From the NCBI GenBank assembly GCA_965279195.1, contig CBDIHP010000041.1, positions 186,001 to 250,000 on the forward strand: DNA of 64,000 bases, in the 5' to 3' direction. The DNA is from CBDIHP01 sp965279195 (GTDB lineage: Bacteria > Planctomycetota > Planctomycetia > Isosphaerales > Isosphaeraceae). The translations under genes and the position numbers were made by a program. The notes under the pieces are model-generated. The model saw only the letters and a list, made by a program, of their open reading frames with translations, had not been told where the DNA came from and searched no databases. Shown in pieces: positions 19,258-28,473 of the stretch (position 1 is the stretch's first letter; every line of letters starts with the position of its first letter).

Positions 19258-19782
19258 TCAGGCCTGGCCGATCCGGCCCATGGCCTGCGCAATCTCCCAG
19301 CGCCATTTCTCGCCCCCCTCCAATTCCAAACACTGACGAAACGCCCGCCTCGCCAGGCCGTGCTGCTCGGTGCGCACATACAGCGTTCCGAGCTGCATCA
19401 GGACGTCGGCGTCGGTGTCGTCCATCGCCAGGATGGCCTCGAACCGACGCCGGGCCTCGTTCCAACGTCCCTGGAGGTAGGCCTCGCTCGCCTCCCGGAA
19501 GAGCCGGTCGATCTCGACCCGGAACCGCTCGGGGTGGCATCGCCAGACCCACCAGGAAGTATAGGCCACGCCCCCCAGCCAGCAAGCCACGGCGAGCGTG
19601 GCGAACATCGAGCCGGCACCGGCGGGGAAGGCCTCGGTCCAGATGGTGTTGGAGACGATGGCCAGGTTGAGGCAGGCGGCGAACCCCGCCGCGAGGAACA
19701 GGCCCAGGACCTCCTGGCCCGACCAGATCTGCGGCAGGCCGGGCCAGAGACTCAGGGCCACGATCCAGAAGCGACTGGGCAT
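19258..19782 (-). CDS. Membrane-anchored TPR protein
   Basis: 174 residues with two or three hydrophobic segments in the first 80 ('WIVALSLWPGLPQIW', 'VLGLFLAAGFAACLNLAIV', 'TLAVACWLGGVAYTSWWVW'), then a soluble part with about two tetratricopeptide-like repeats ('EASEAYLQGRWNEARRRFEA', 'DADVLMQLGTLYVRTEQHGL'). TPRs mediate protein contacts, so this is probably a membrane scaffold; the partner is unknown. It is on the same strand as clpC, 329 bases upstream of it. Confidence 0.7.
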   Translation of the reverse strand: MPSRFWIVALSLWPGLPQIWSGQEVLGLFLAAGFAACLNLAIVSNTIWTEAFPAGAGSMFATLAVACWLGGVAYTSWWVWRCHPERFRVEIDRLFREASEAYLQGRWNEARRRFEAILAMDDTDADVLMQLGTLYVRTEQHGLARRAFRQCLELEGGEKWRWEIAQAMGRIGQA

Positions 19783-19942
19783 CTTGCGAACTCCTTCCCT
19801 GGAGCGGGCGCCCCGGAGGACTCCCTCGACGGACCTCAGCCAATCGGCCGGGGAACTCTAGCCCCGACCGGCCGGAAAATCAAGCGAGGCAATCGCTTGG
19901 CCCCATTCCGGGGCCGAACGGTGCCGTTTCGGGCGGTCCCGT

Positions 19943-21289
19943 TCACGGGCGTGCGATGGGCGTCCGGATGAAGCCCGAGTCCTCGGGGGCCTCGTAATCG
20001 ATCGAGGCCAGTTCGGGCGTCTCGACCCGTTTGCCCTTGGCGACGAAACTGTCGAGGGCGGCGTCGAGGATCCCGCCGGTCAGCAGGGTCCGCTCGACCG
20101 GGTACGGGGGGACGCCGGTCCGGAAGAACTCCTCGATCCGCAACGTGAGCGGGTGGAAGAAGTTGGCACCCGGGGGCGCGGGCAGGTACACGAGGGTCGA
20201 GGCCACCGGGTCGACGGCCCGGTCGAGCCGGGCAGCGATGGTGGTGTCGTCCACGTGGCCGTTGGCAATCAACACCCCGGCGTTGAAGCCGTCGGCGTAC
20301 TCGACGAGGAAGGCCAGGGGGGTCCGGAGGAAGGTGGGCCGGTTGCCGGGCGGGGGAACGAAGTGCCGGGTGTTTTCCTTGATGTCGCCCACGTTCCGGG
20401 TATGGCTGCGACCCAAAGCCGGTTCCAGCAAGTCCTTCGACCACTTGCCGGCGTCACCCGCCTCCCAGACGGCATCGCCCTGGAGGCAGGTTACGGCCTT
20501 GACTCCCTGGGGCTTCCCCTTGCGTTCGCGACGCTCGACCCAGCACTGGAGGGTTTCCAGCGCGTGGAAGCCGAAGATCTCGATCTCCCCACGACTGACC
20601 ACGAGGGCCGACTTCCAGGTCAGCCCCTTGGGGACCTCGACGGCCGGCAGCCGCCAGGTGACGGGCAGGCTGGAGCCGGCCATGAAGGGGATTTTCAGCT
20701 CCTTCGCCGTGTCGACCATGGTCTGGGCTTCGCGGCGGTCGTACGACAGGTGTTTGTCGTTGAAGACGGGGACCGACCGGCCGGACTTCTTGAAGACCTC
20801 GACGACCTCCCGGAAATACTTGCCCCGGGGGTAGAGCTTCTGGAGCTTGGCGTTGTTGGGGTACTCGCCGTGCTCGGCGATGATCAGGACGGCGTCGACG
20901 GCCAGCTTGCCGGTGCCGAGGGTCAGAGCCTCCTCGATGGTCGGGCAGACCTTCACCCCGTGTCGCGCGGCGGTGGCCTTTCCGAGGTCGGCGGGCTCGG
21001 GGGTCTGCTCGATGAAGATGCTGACCACGTCGAAGTCGGGCTTGTGGAGCCCTTCGCCGTCGTAAAGGTCGAAGCCGTCGAGGAATCGGCCGACGATGTG
21101 GTAGGCGTGGGAGAGGTAGTGATAGACCGTGGCCAGGACGGCGATCTTCTTCCGGGGGGCGGCGACCGGGGCCAGGGCCGAGGCGGCGGCGGGGACGGTC
21201 GAGCCCACGGCCAGGCCGGACAGCCCGAGCGTCGCGCCCGCCCCGAGGGTCTCCAAGAAGTTCCGCCTCGTCGTGTCGCCGGTTCCCAT
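19943..21289 (-). CDS. TAT-exported protein of unknown function
   Basis: The chosen start, ATG 21289, gives 'MGTGDTTRRNFLETLGAGAT', a clear twin-arginine signal; an upstream in-frame start would add 11 residues and overlap selD. The mature 448-residue protein begins with a Rossmann-like strand ('KKIAVLATVYHYLSHAYHIV') and contains conserved-looking blocks 'VDAVLIIAEHGEYP', 'VPVFNDKHLSYDRREA', 'MAGSSLPVTWRLP' and 'FHALETLQCWVERR'. I recall this as a widespread unnamed family in planctomycetes and relatives, distantly like Gfo/Idh proteins, but no catalytic role is known to me. It starts 29 bases after the selD stop, probably the last gene of bcp-selD-this. Confidence 0.75.
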   Translation of the reverse strand: MGTGDTTRRNFLETLGAGATLGLSGLAVGSTVPAAASALAPVAAPRKKIAVLATVYHYLSHAYHIVGRFLDGFDLYDGEGLHKPDFDVVSIFIEQTPEPADLGKATAARHGVKVCPTIEEALTLGTGKLAVDAVLIIAEHGEYPNNAKLQKLYPRGKYFREVVEVFKKSGRSVPVFNDKHLSYDRREAQTMVDTAKELKIPFMAGSSLPVTWRLPAVEVPKGLTWKSALVVSRGEIEIFGFHALETLQCWVERRERKGKPQGVKAVTCLQGDAVWEAGDAGKWSKDLLEPALGRSHTRNVGDIKENTRHFVPPPGNRPTFLRTPLAFLVEYADGFNAGVLIANGHVDDTTIAARLDRAVDPVASTLVYLPAPPGANFFHPLTLRIEEFFRTGVPPYPVERTLLTGGILDAALDSFVAKGKRVETPELASIDYEAPEDSGFIRTPIARP

Positions 21290-21318
21290 CAGTCTGGCTC
21301 CGTTCGGTTTGCGTCGGA

Positions 21319-22365
21319 TCAAGGTTGCACGGTGATGCCGGGCTCGCCCTCGACGATCTCGCCGATGATGGCGGCGTCGGCCAGCCCTCGGGTCCGGAGT
21401 TGGCCGAGCAGTTCGTCGGCCTGATCCGGATCCACGGCTGCGAGCAGGCCGCCGGAGGTCTGGGCGTCGCAGAGGAGGAGTTGCACCTCCTCGCCGACCC
21501 CTTCCTCATATCGGACGATTTGCCGCAATGCGTTGCGATTCCCGTGGGTGCCACCGGGGGCGAGCCCCCGCGCGACGTAGGTGCGGGCGGCGTCGAGGAT
21601 CGGCACCGCCCCGGCCCGGACCCGCGCGCCGACCTTGCTCGCGGCCACGATGTTCCTCAGGTGACCCAGCAGGCCGAAGCCGGTGATGTCGGTCAGGGCG
21701 TGGGTGCCGGACGGTCCCAGGACCTCGGCCCCGGCGCGGTTCAGGGTGGTCATCACCCGGATGGCCTCGGCGATGGCCCTGAGGTCGTCCTCCCCGCGCT
21801 TGGCGGCTGTGGTGATGATCCCCAGGCCGAGGGGCTTCGTCAGGATGAGCGTGTCGCCTGGGCGGGCTCCCGCATTGGAGAGGTAGCGGCCGGGGTGGAC
21901 CTTGCCGACGACGGCGAGCCCGAAGATCGGCTCCTCGGCCTTGATCGTGTGGCCGCCGACGATGGCGATGCCCGCCTCGCTGGCCTTCTCGGAAGCCCCC
22001 CGGAGGATCTCGACCAGGACTTCGGGGGGTAGGGCGGCGTCGGGGAAGCCGACGATGCTCAGGGCCGCCACCGGCTCCCCGGCCATGGCATAGACGTCGC
22101 TCAGTGCATTGGTGGCGGCGATGGCCCCGAAGTCGTAAGGGGAGTCGACGATCGGCGTGAAGAAATCGGTGGTCAGGACCAGGGCGAGGTCGTCCGACAG
22201 CCGGTAGATGGCGGCGTCGTCGGCCGTGTTGTTGCCGACCAGGACGTTCGGATCCACGATGGGGGGCAGCGAGCCGAGCAGGGGGAGCAGGTAGTCCATC
22301 GGCTGCTTGGCCGCGCAGCCGGCCCGCTTGGCGAACTGAGTCAGGCGGATCGGGGAGTCGGGCAT
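21319..22365 (-). CDS. selD: Selenide, water dikinase (selenophosphate synthetase)
   Basis: SelD makes selenophosphate from selenide and ATP, the selenium donor for Sec-tRNA. The 348-residue protein carries the catalytic C17 and K20 in 'KRAGCAAKQPMDYL' (a Cys version, not itself a selenoprotein), 'GNNTADDAAIYRLSDDLALV', 'TDFFTPIVDSPYDFG' and 'ATNALSDVYAMAGEP', then the C-terminal 'DITGFGLLGHL' and 'LCDAQTSGGLL'. It sits 15 bases downstream of bcp. It is the only selenium gene in the window besides the formate dehydrogenase; selA, selB and the Sec tRNA must be elsewhere. Confidence 0.96.
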   Translation of the reverse strand: MPDSPIRLTQFAKRAGCAAKQPMDYLLPLLGSLPPIVDPNVLVGNNTADDAAIYRLSDDLALVLTTDFFTPIVDSPYDFGAIAATNALSDVYAMAGEPVAALSIVGFPDAALPPEVLVEILRGASEKASEAGIAIVGGHTIKAEEPIFGLAVVGKVHPGRYLSNAGARPGDTLILTKPLGLGIITTAAKRGEDDLRAIAEAIRVMTTLNRAGAEVLGPSGTHALTDITGFGLLGHLRNIVAASKVGARVRAGAVPILDAARTYVARGLAPGGTHGNRNALRQIVRYEEGVGEEVQLLLCDAQTSGGLLAAVDPDQADELLGQLRTRGLADAAIIGEIVEGEPGITVQP

Positions 22366-22380
22366 CCTCAGTCTCCCGGC

Positions 22381-22851
22381 TCAGACGGCCTGGCCGGCCT
22401 TGATCCTGGCCAGCACGCCGAGCGCCTCGGCCACATGCTTCGCCAGCTGGAACTGGGAGTTGAAGATGTGCCGGACGACGCCCTCGGGATCGACCACATA
22501 TGTCACCCGGCCGGGGATCAGCCCCAGGGTCTTCGGGACCCCGTAGGCCTTGCGGGTCTGGCCCTTCGGGTCGACCAGCAGCTTAAACGGCAGGCCGAAG
22601 CGGGTCGTGAACTTGCGGTGTTCGGCCTCATCGTCCTGGCTGATGCCGAAGACCTCGGCACCGGCTTCGACGAAGTCCTGATACGAGTCGCGGAACGTGC
22701 ACGCCTCGGCCGAGCAGGCGGGGGAGTTGTCCTTGGGGTAGAAGAACAGCACGACGCTCGACCTGCCCCGATAGTCCGACAGCCGGACGGTCCGCCCATC
22801 GGTGTCGACCAATGCGAAATCGGGGGCCACGTCACCAACCTGGACCGGCAT
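22381..22851 (-). CDS. bcp: Thioredoxin-dependent peroxiredoxin (Bcp/PrxQ type)
   Basis: Reduces peroxides with electrons from thioredoxin. The start ATG 22851 gives 156 residues beginning 'MPVQVGDVAPDFALVD'. Peroxidatic C46 and resolving C51 are spaced as in E. coli Bcp ('SPACSAEACTFRD'); the following 'GISQDDEAEHRKF' and 'LLVDPKGQTRKAYG' are typical. The open frame upstream of the start reads through a family-1 repeat and is not coding. It is the first gene of an apparent bcp-selD operon. Confidence 0.93.
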   Translation of the reverse strand: MPVQVGDVAPDFALVDTDGRTVRLSDYRGRSSVVLFFYPKDNSPACSAEACTFRDSYQDFVEAGAEVFGISQDDEAEHRKFTTRFGLPFKLLVDPKGQTRKAYGVPKTLGLIPGRVTYVVDPEGVVRHIFNSQFQLAKHVAEALGVLARIKAGQAV

Positions 22852-22922
22852 GGGAATCTCTCGCGGAGGAACGGGAGCGGAGAGGCTTTTGAGGTTGTAG
22901 TCGCCCCCGACAGGTCGCCTAC

Positions 22923-23065
22923 CCGGAGTGCGGAAGCTTGCTTCCGCTCCAGCCGTGCGGGAGCTTGCTCCGGAGAAAATACGTCCGATCGAAGGTTCGG
23001 GCTTCGTCCATACACGCAGAGCAAGCTCCGCGGGAACCAAGCGGAAGCGAGCTTCCGCACTCCGG
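22923..23065. repeat. Family-1 palindromic repeat, copy 1
   Basis: About 143 bp bounded by near-perfect inverted termini. Each terminus itself contains a palindrome (GCGGAAGCTTGCTTCCGC type); inner palindromes (GGGAGCTTGCTCC type) lie next to each terminus. Related copies are at 37171-37312 (opposite orientation) and 51765-51905. This copy separates bcp from the AI-2E transporter gene. A degenerate half-element may sit at about 25350-25383. Confidence 0.85.
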
Positions 23066-23074
23066 GGGGGAGGT

Positions 23075-24205
23075 CTAGGGCGGGACCTCCGAATCCCCCT
23101 CGTCGTCGACGTCGGGGACGTACTTCCGCACGGGGGCCGGGGGCGGGGTCCAGTTCTGGCTCATCAGGTCGGCCCAGCGGTGCAGCTCGGGGACGGACTG
23201 GAAGATCAGCTTCATGCAGACGGTGAAGGGCATGGCCAGGACCAGGCCGATGAGTCCCCAGAGGAAGCCCCAGAATAGGCAGGCGATGATGATGACCGTG
23301 CCGTTGAGGTCGAGCGACCGGCCCAGGATGTAGGGGGTCACGATGTAGCTCTCGACCGTGATGATCCCCAGGTAGATCGAGGCCACGATCAGGGCATCGC
23401 CCACGGACTCGTACTGGGCCAGGGTCACCAGGGCGGGCAGGGCGCCGCCGAGCATCTGGCCGACGTAGGGCACGAAGTTGGCCACGGCGGCGAACAGCCC
23501 GAGGACAAACGGGTAGCGGACCCGCATCTTCCAGAGGCAGAGGGCCAGGACCATCCCCAGCGCCAGGTTGATGAGGGTCCGGGCGATCAGGTAGGCGCGG
23601 ATCTGCTTGGTCAGGTCGCGGATGGCCTGCTGCGAGGCGACGGCGTCGCGCGGGCTCCGGGCGAAGAACCGGATGACCTTCGGCGTCAGCATGTCGCTCT
23701 CGGACAGCAGGAACAGCACTAGGACCAGGATCACGAACCCCTGCGCCAGGCCGCCGGTCAGTTCGGCCAGGCCGTAGCGGAGCTGCTCATTCAGCAGCTC
23801 GCGGTTGCGGTCGCCGAGGCGGTTGATGGTGTCGGGGTCGGGGAGGACCAGCCCCAGCTTGGGGTTGTTCTTGATCGCCTGCGACATCCGCCCGCTGAGC
23901 TGCTGGGCCAGCGACTCGATCTCCGAAGGCAGGCTGGAGGTCGCCTGGATCAGGGTCTCGGCGGTGAGGCTGACGACGTAGAGCCCGAACAGGACCGTCA
24001 GCAGGAACCCGACGACCGACGCCCCGGTCTGGCCCAACGGCAGGACCCGCCGCAGGAAGGCCGTCGCGGGCGAGAGCATGCACGAGATCAGCAGGGCAAC
24101 GGTGATCGGGACCAGGATCGGCTTGAGGAAATAGATGGCCGCGATGGAACTCAGGACCGCGAGGATCACCAGCGATGCGGTGCGGTACGAGCCACTGCGG
24201 TCCAC
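23075..24205 (-). CDS. AI-2E family transporter (PerM/YdiK-like)
   Basis: A 376-residue polytopic membrane protein with about eight hydrophobic segments: two or three at the N-terminus ('ASLVILAVLSSIAAIYFL'), a soluble helical stretch around residues 90-150, and a C-terminal bundle containing the family block 'PFVLGLFAAVANFVPYVGQ' and 'ILGRSLDLNGTVIIIACLFWG'. The family includes the AI-2 exporter TqsA and Na+/H+ antiporter-like members, so the substrate is open. The start is GTG 24205; the tail of about 30 residues is polar and acidic. Confidence 0.9.
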   Translation of the reverse strand: MDRSGSYRTASLVILAVLSSIAAIYFLKPILVPITVALLISCMLSPATAFLRRVLPLGQTGASVVGFLLTVLFGLYVVSLTAETLIQATSSLPSEIESLAQQLSGRMSQAIKNNPKLGLVLPDPDTINRLGDRNRELLNEQLRYGLAELTGGLAQGFVILVLVLFLLSESDMLTPKVIRFFARSPRDAVASQQAIRDLTKQIRAYLIARTLINLALGMVLALCLWKMRVRYPFVLGLFAAVANFVPYVGQMLGGALPALVTLAQYESVGDALIVASIYLGIITVESYIVTPYILGRSLDLNGTVIIIACLFWGFLWGLIGLVLAMPFTVCMKLIFQSVPELHRWADLMSQNWTPPPAPVRKYVPDVDDEGDSEVPP

Positions 24206-24240
24206 GTCGCCCCCTCCTCAAACCATCGGGTCGTTGGGCC

Positions 24241-25257
24241 TTATGATCCGGGCTGGCCGGTCGGTTCGCAAGGGGCCCCTTGTGCGAGCACGCGGTCGAG
24301 CGTTTCGGCGTCCGCGAACCGCCTCAGCAACCCCGCCAGCACCTTCCCCGCAGCGTCGGGAATCTCCGGCACCTCCCCCGCCAGGATCGCAACCGGCCCG
24401 TCCCAGCCCAGCCGGAAGTTCCAGCCCATCGACTCGGCCGACTTGTTGAACCGTTCCAGGATCCGCAGGCCCCAGACCACCCCCCAGCGGTCGCGGAACC
24501 AGAGCCAGAGGTGGGTGAGCGCCGGCTGGCCCGTCCGACGGGTCTCGGCCGGGAAGTAGGCCGCCATGAGGGCCACCGCCCAGGCCCAGGCCACGGCTCG
24601 CCACATCATCGAGCGAGTCTCGGGCGACCATCCCGCGTGGGTCAGGGCGACGTACTCCAGAATCAGGGCCAGGCCGGCGAAGATCGCGCCCCGGGCATGC
24701 CGGGTCGGAAGGAAGTTCGTGACCCCGGCCAGGACGATCAGCCCGTAGAAGATCGTCCAGGGGTTATCCAGCCGCAGCCGGCCCAGCCCGTTGGTCCCCC
24801 GGGCGAGCCCCCCCCCTTCGAGCCAGGGCACGAGGAAGACCAGCACCAGAAGCCCCATCAGGATCGCCCAGGCCCCGGAGCCGGGCGACCGGGCATTCAG
24901 GACCGTGAGGAGCGCGGCGAGCGCGGCCAGAGTGGCCAGGTAGATCAGCGTCCCCGCCAGCGGTCGGCCACTCTGCGGAGACTCGCTCTGCCCGAGCCAG
25001 GTCGATGCGATCGCCAGGACCAGGGCCAGCGAACCCCAGAGGAATACCGGCCCCAGCGCGGTCCCCGATGTGACCCGGATGCCCCTGGCGAGGGTCGCGA
25101 AGCCGACGACGTATACCATCAGGAGGCACTGATCGATCAGGTCCGCACGGAAGGGGAGGGCCAGGATCGTGACCGCAAACGCGGTCGCCCAGACCCAGGG
25201 GATGAACCGCAGCAGGACCGGCGGCAGGTCGCCCATGGGCAATGATGTCTGGGTCAT
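24241..25257 (-). CDS. Polytopic membrane protein of unknown function
   Basis: 338 residues with roughly eight hydrophobic helices between residues 12 and 240 ('FIPWVWATAFAVTILAL', 'LFLWGSLALVLAIA'-like stretches, 'IFYGLIVLAGVTNFL'), followed by a soluble C-terminal 90 residues ('RWGVVWGLRILERFNKSAES'). No family is recognised. It ends 36 bases upstream of the AI-2E gene start on the same strand, so the two may be co-transcribed with the Mla genes upstream. The start could also be the internal ATG at 25236. Confidence 0.75.
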   Translation of the reverse strand: MTQTSLPMGDLPPVLLRFIPWVWATAFAVTILALPFRADLIDQCLLMVYVVGFATLARGIRVTSGTALGPVFLWGSLALVLAIASTWLGQSESPQSGRPLAGTLIYLATLAALAALLTVLNARSPGSGAWAILMGLLVLVFLVPWLEGGGLARGTNGLGRLRLDNPWTIFYGLIVLAGVTNFLPTRHARGAIFAGLALILEYVALTHAGWSPETRSMMWRAVAWAWAVALMAAYFPAETRRTGQPALTHLWLWFRDRWGVVWGLRILERFNKSAESMGWNFRLGWDGPVAILAGEVPEIPDAAGKVLAGLLRRFADAETLDRVLAQGAPCEPTGQPGS

Positions 25258-25388
25258 TCAGGAACTTCGGGCAGGATCCTGGCGGCCTGTCCGCGGGATC
25301 TCCGGAACAGATTGTACGGGCTCGATCCGGCAGATCCCACATGGCCCCCTACGAGTGCTGGAGCGGAACTGCCGCACTCCGAAAGGGG

Positions 25389-26495
25389 TTACCTCTGCAG
25401 CGCGCCGCGGGTCAGCGCGGAGGGGTCGCGGGCGAGCTTCTCGGCGAAGATACGGAAGGAGCCGATGGCGGGCTTGGCGGAGTTCAGGACCTCGTTGGCC
25501 GAGGCCGCCATCTTGCTGAATTGGTCGTAAAGCTCGGGGTGGGTCAGCAGGCGCTGGATGGTGCCGTTGGCGTTCAGGCCGCCGCGGCCGTCGTTGAGGG
25601 CCTTGGTCAGGAGGCCGATGTCGTAGCTGATCCGGTTCACGCGGAAGACCGTCTGGCCGAGGTTGGTGGTCGGCATGGTGGTCACCGAGGCCCCCAGGTC
25701 GGCCAGGACGGGCTTGATGTCGGTCAGCGCGGCGTCGAGCTTGGCCGAGGCCGACGAAAGCCGGTCGATGGTCGTCTTGGCATTATCCAGGGTCGGCTGG
25801 TCGAGGGTCTTGTTGAGCTTCTCCGACACCTGCCGCAGATTGGTGATGGTCGGCCCGATGTCGGTCTCGCTGGATTTGAGCACGCCCTTAATGCTGGCGG
25901 CGGTGTCCGAGAGGTTCTGGCCGGTCTTCTGCCATGTGGCCAGGAACTCGTCGATCTTCTCGGCCTTCTTGGTCAGGCCGGTGAAACCCTTGGCGGCGTC
26001 CTCGATCGAGGCCAGCGTGCCGCCGACCCGTTCGAACGCGGATGAGGCCGCGGCGAGGGCCTTGGCCGGGTCGGCCGCGACCTCACCCTTGATCTCGGCG
26101 GCGGTGGTCGGGGACGTTCCGGCCTCGACAATCTCCCGGCTGTTCCCGGGGGAGAGGTCTACCGCGACGTCGCCGATCAGGGATCGGCTGAGCCGGGCGA
26201 CGGAGTCCTTGCGCACCTTGTACTTGCGTTCGAGGGAGAGGATGACCACGACGCTGTCGGGCTGGCCGTCGCGCTCGTCCATCTCGATCGAGAAGACCTC
26301 TCCAACCCGGATTCCGGACTTGCGGACGGGGATCCCTTCGCTGACGCCTGGAGCGTCGGGATAGCGGACCTTGACGAAAACGTGGTCGCGGAAGAGCGAG
26401 GGCATCTCGCCGAACCAGACGATCAGCATGGTCAGGACGAGGCCCGCCACGATGACGAACATGCCGATCCGGAATTGCATGACACGTTCGTTCAT
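25389..26495 (-). CDS. mlaD: MlaD/MCE-domain lipid-transport protein
   Basis: MCE proteins bind phospholipids between inner and outer membrane as part of an Mla-type ABC importer. The 368-residue protein has one N-terminal membrane anchor ('FRIGMFVIVAGLVLTMLIV'), an MCE domain at about 35-120 ('VKVRYPDAPGVSEGIPVRKSG' region, 'LSRSLIGDVAVDLSPGN'), and a long helical C-terminus of about 240 residues that may form a periplasmic tube. It follows the ATPase and permease genes on the same strand (93-base gap). Confidence 0.88.
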   Translation of the reverse strand: MNERVMQFRIGMFVIVAGLVLTMLIVWFGEMPSLFRDHVFVKVRYPDAPGVSEGIPVRKSGIRVGEVFSIEMDERDGQPDSVVVILSLERKYKVRKDSVARLSRSLIGDVAVDLSPGNSREIVEAGTSPTTAAEIKGEVAADPAKALAAASSAFERVGGTLASIEDAAKGFTGLTKKAEKIDEFLATWQKTGQNLSDTAASIKGVLKSSETDIGPTITNLRQVSEKLNKTLDQPTLDNAKTTIDRLSSASAKLDAALTDIKPVLADLGASVTTMPTTNLGQTVFRVNRISYDIGLLTKALNDGRGGLNANGTIQRLLTHPELYDQFSKMAASANEVLNSAKPAIGSFRIFAEKLARDPSALTRGALQR

Positions 26496-26588
26496 GGCGA
26501 CCCTCTGGGCGACCCCCGGGCGTGGTACCGCCCGGGTGGCGGCGACTCCCGATTTTTCGGCCGTCGACGATCCCCCTCTGAAGCCGAA

Positions 26589-27449
26589 CTAGGTGCGGTC
26601 GTCCCGATTCTGCTGCAGTTCGAGCAGCCGCTCGCCCGCCTCGCCCCGGACGAACTGGGTGACCCGGGGGTCGTGGAACTCCTCCAGGGCCTCCGGCGGT
26701 CCGTCATAGATCATCTGCGGCTGGTCCTGCGGCAGGCGGGCCAGGGGATAGAGCATCACGACCCGGTCGGCCACCTTCACGACGGTCTTCATGTCGTGCG
26801 TGACCACGATCCCGGTCGCCTTCTGGGTCTTCTGGGTCCGGAGGATCAACTCGTTGATGACGTCGCTCATGATCGGGTCGAGGCCCGTCGTCGGCTCGTC
26901 ATAGAGCATCACTTCTGGGTTGAGGGCGAGGGCCCTCGCCAGCCCGACCCGCTTCCTCTGGCCGCCCGAGAGTTCCGCCGGCTTCTTGTGCTCCAGTCCG
27001 GGGGGGAGCCCGACCTCCTTGATCCGGTCCTGCACGATCCGGGCGATCGACTTCTCGTCGGCCAGCTTGTGCTCCCGCAACCCGAAGGCCACGTTGTCGT
27101 AAATCGTCAAACTGTCGAACAGGGCGGCCATCTGGAACAGGAACCCGAACCGGAGGCGGGCCTTCGTCAGTTCCCGCTCCGAGAGGGTCGAGAGGTCCCG
27201 GCCGTCGAAGTAGACGGTGCCCGAGGTCGGCCGCAGCAGGCCGATGATGAGCTTCAGGAGGACCGTCTTGCCGCAGCCGGACTCCCCGATCACGCAGAGG
27301 GTCTGGCCCTTCTCGATCTTCAGGTTCAAGTGGCGTAGGACCGTCTGGTTCCGGAACCGCATGGTCACGTCGCGGAGTTCCACGATCGGACGGGCGATGC
27401 TGGGCTGGGCCGCCGGCGACGGCTGGGCCGGATCGAGGTCGACGCTCAT
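26589..27449 (-). CDS. mlaF: ABC transporter ATP-binding protein, Mla type
   Basis: Powers the lipid transporter with the MlaE-like permease. The 286-residue protein has Walker A 'GESGCGKTVLLK', the Q-loop region 'FGFLFQMAALFDSLTIYDNV', signature 'LSGGQRKRVGLARAL', Walker B 'VMLYDEPTTGLDP' and the H-loop 'VVTHDM'. The ATG overlaps the permease stop as ATGA (27446-27449), indicating translational coupling. The extra C-terminal tail after residue 255 is typical of MlaF-like proteins. Confidence 0.92.
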   Translation of the reverse strand: MSVDLDPAQPSPAAQPSIARPIVELRDVTMRFRNQTVLRHLNLKIEKGQTLCVIGESGCGKTVLLKLIIGLLRPTSGTVYFDGRDLSTLSERELTKARLRFGFLFQMAALFDSLTIYDNVAFGLREHKLADEKSIARIVQDRIKEVGLPPGLEHKKPAELSGGQRKRVGLARALALNPEVMLYDEPTTGLDPIMSDVINELILRTQKTQKATGIVVTHDMKTVVKVADRVVMLYPLARLPQDQPQMIYDGPPEALEEFHDPRVTQFVRGEAGERLLELQQNRDDRT

Positions 27450-28351
27450 AGGAGGCCACCCGTTTCGGGCCAGATGGCGTAATAGAGGGTGTTCCAGCCG
27501 ATCCCGATCACGAAGTCCAGGAACAGGATCCCGATGAACGAGTAGACGAACGCCTCGGTGGCGGCCAGGCCGACGCCCTCGGCCCCGGCCTTGGAGTGGA
27601 ACCCCCGGTGGCAACTGACGAGGGCGATGGCCGAGCCGAAGAAGAAGCTCTTGAAGACCCCCGCGAAGAGGTCCAGGCCGCCGACGTAATTCCGGGAGTG
27701 GTACCAGTAATGGTACGAATCGACCCCCAGGAGCTGGGTGCTGACCACCGCCCCGCCGATGACCCCCATGAAGTCGGCCATCAGGGTCAAGAGGGGGATC
27801 AGGAGGAAGCAGGCCAGGAACCGGGGGACGACCAGGTAGTAGATCGGGTTGGTCCCCAGGGCCTCCAGCGCGTCGATCTGCTCGGTGACCCGCATCGTGC
27901 CGAGTTCGGCGGCCATCGACGAGCCGACCCGGCCGGCGAGCATGGTCGCCGCGAGCACGGGCCCCAACTCTTTCACCAGAGAGATGTTGATGACCGACCC
28001 GAGCCGGGTGGCGAGGCCCATCATCTCGAACTGGCTGTAGGCCTGGACGGCCAGGACCATGCCGATGAACGTCCCGGTTATGGCGACGACCGGGACGCTG
28101 GAGACCCCGATGGAGTAGAAGTTCGGGACCAGGTTCGACCAGTGGGGCCGTTTCCGGAACATCCAGCCAAAGGTGAGCAGGACGAACTGGGCCAGGCCGC
28201 CGACCTCGACGATGATGTCGAAGACGTGCTCGCCCAGGCGCTCGACCGGCGAAAGCGGCGGGGCCGGCTGGAGGGCGCGCAGGGTCGTCGACGAGGCGAG
28301 GCTCGCTGACGGCGGCGGCGGGGACGCGGGGGCGGTGGGGGCGACGGCCAT
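27446..28351 (-). CDS. mlaE: MlaE-family lipid ABC permease
   Basis: The membrane subunit of the Mla-type transporter. The start ATG 28351 is preceded by AAGGAG and gives 301 residues; a longer reading from 28429 lacks such a site. After a Pro/Ala-rich N-terminus, the MlaE domain shows 'VVAITGTFIGMVLAVQAYSQ', 'VKELGPVLAATMLAGRVGSS' and 'MRVTEQIDALEALGTNPIYYL', all diagnostic, with five or six membrane helices. Gene order permease-ATPase-MCE protein is as in mlaEFD-like operons. Confidence 0.92.
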   Translation of the reverse strand: MAVAPTAPASPPPPSASLASSTTLRALQPAPPLSPVERLGEHVFDIIVEVGGLAQFVLLTFGWMFRKRPHWSNLVPNFYSIGVSSVPVVAITGTFIGMVLAVQAYSQFEMMGLATRLGSVINISLVKELGPVLAATMLAGRVGSSMAAELGTMRVTEQIDALEALGTNPIYYLVVPRFLACFLLIPLLTLMADFMGVIGGAVVSTQLLGVDSYHYWYHSRNYVGGLDLFAGVFKSFFFGSAIALVSCHRGFHSKAGAEGVGLAATEAFVYSFIGILFLDFVIGIGWNTLYYAIWPETGGLL

Positions 28352-28473
28352 CCGACGAGACTCCTTCGCGACTCGCGTCCCCGGGGCCCCGCGAGCAGGA
28401 CCCCGGCGGGCGGCACCCGACCATTCCATTGTCGGCCCGCCGCCCTCGAAAAGAAAGGCCGCCCGAACGGGCG

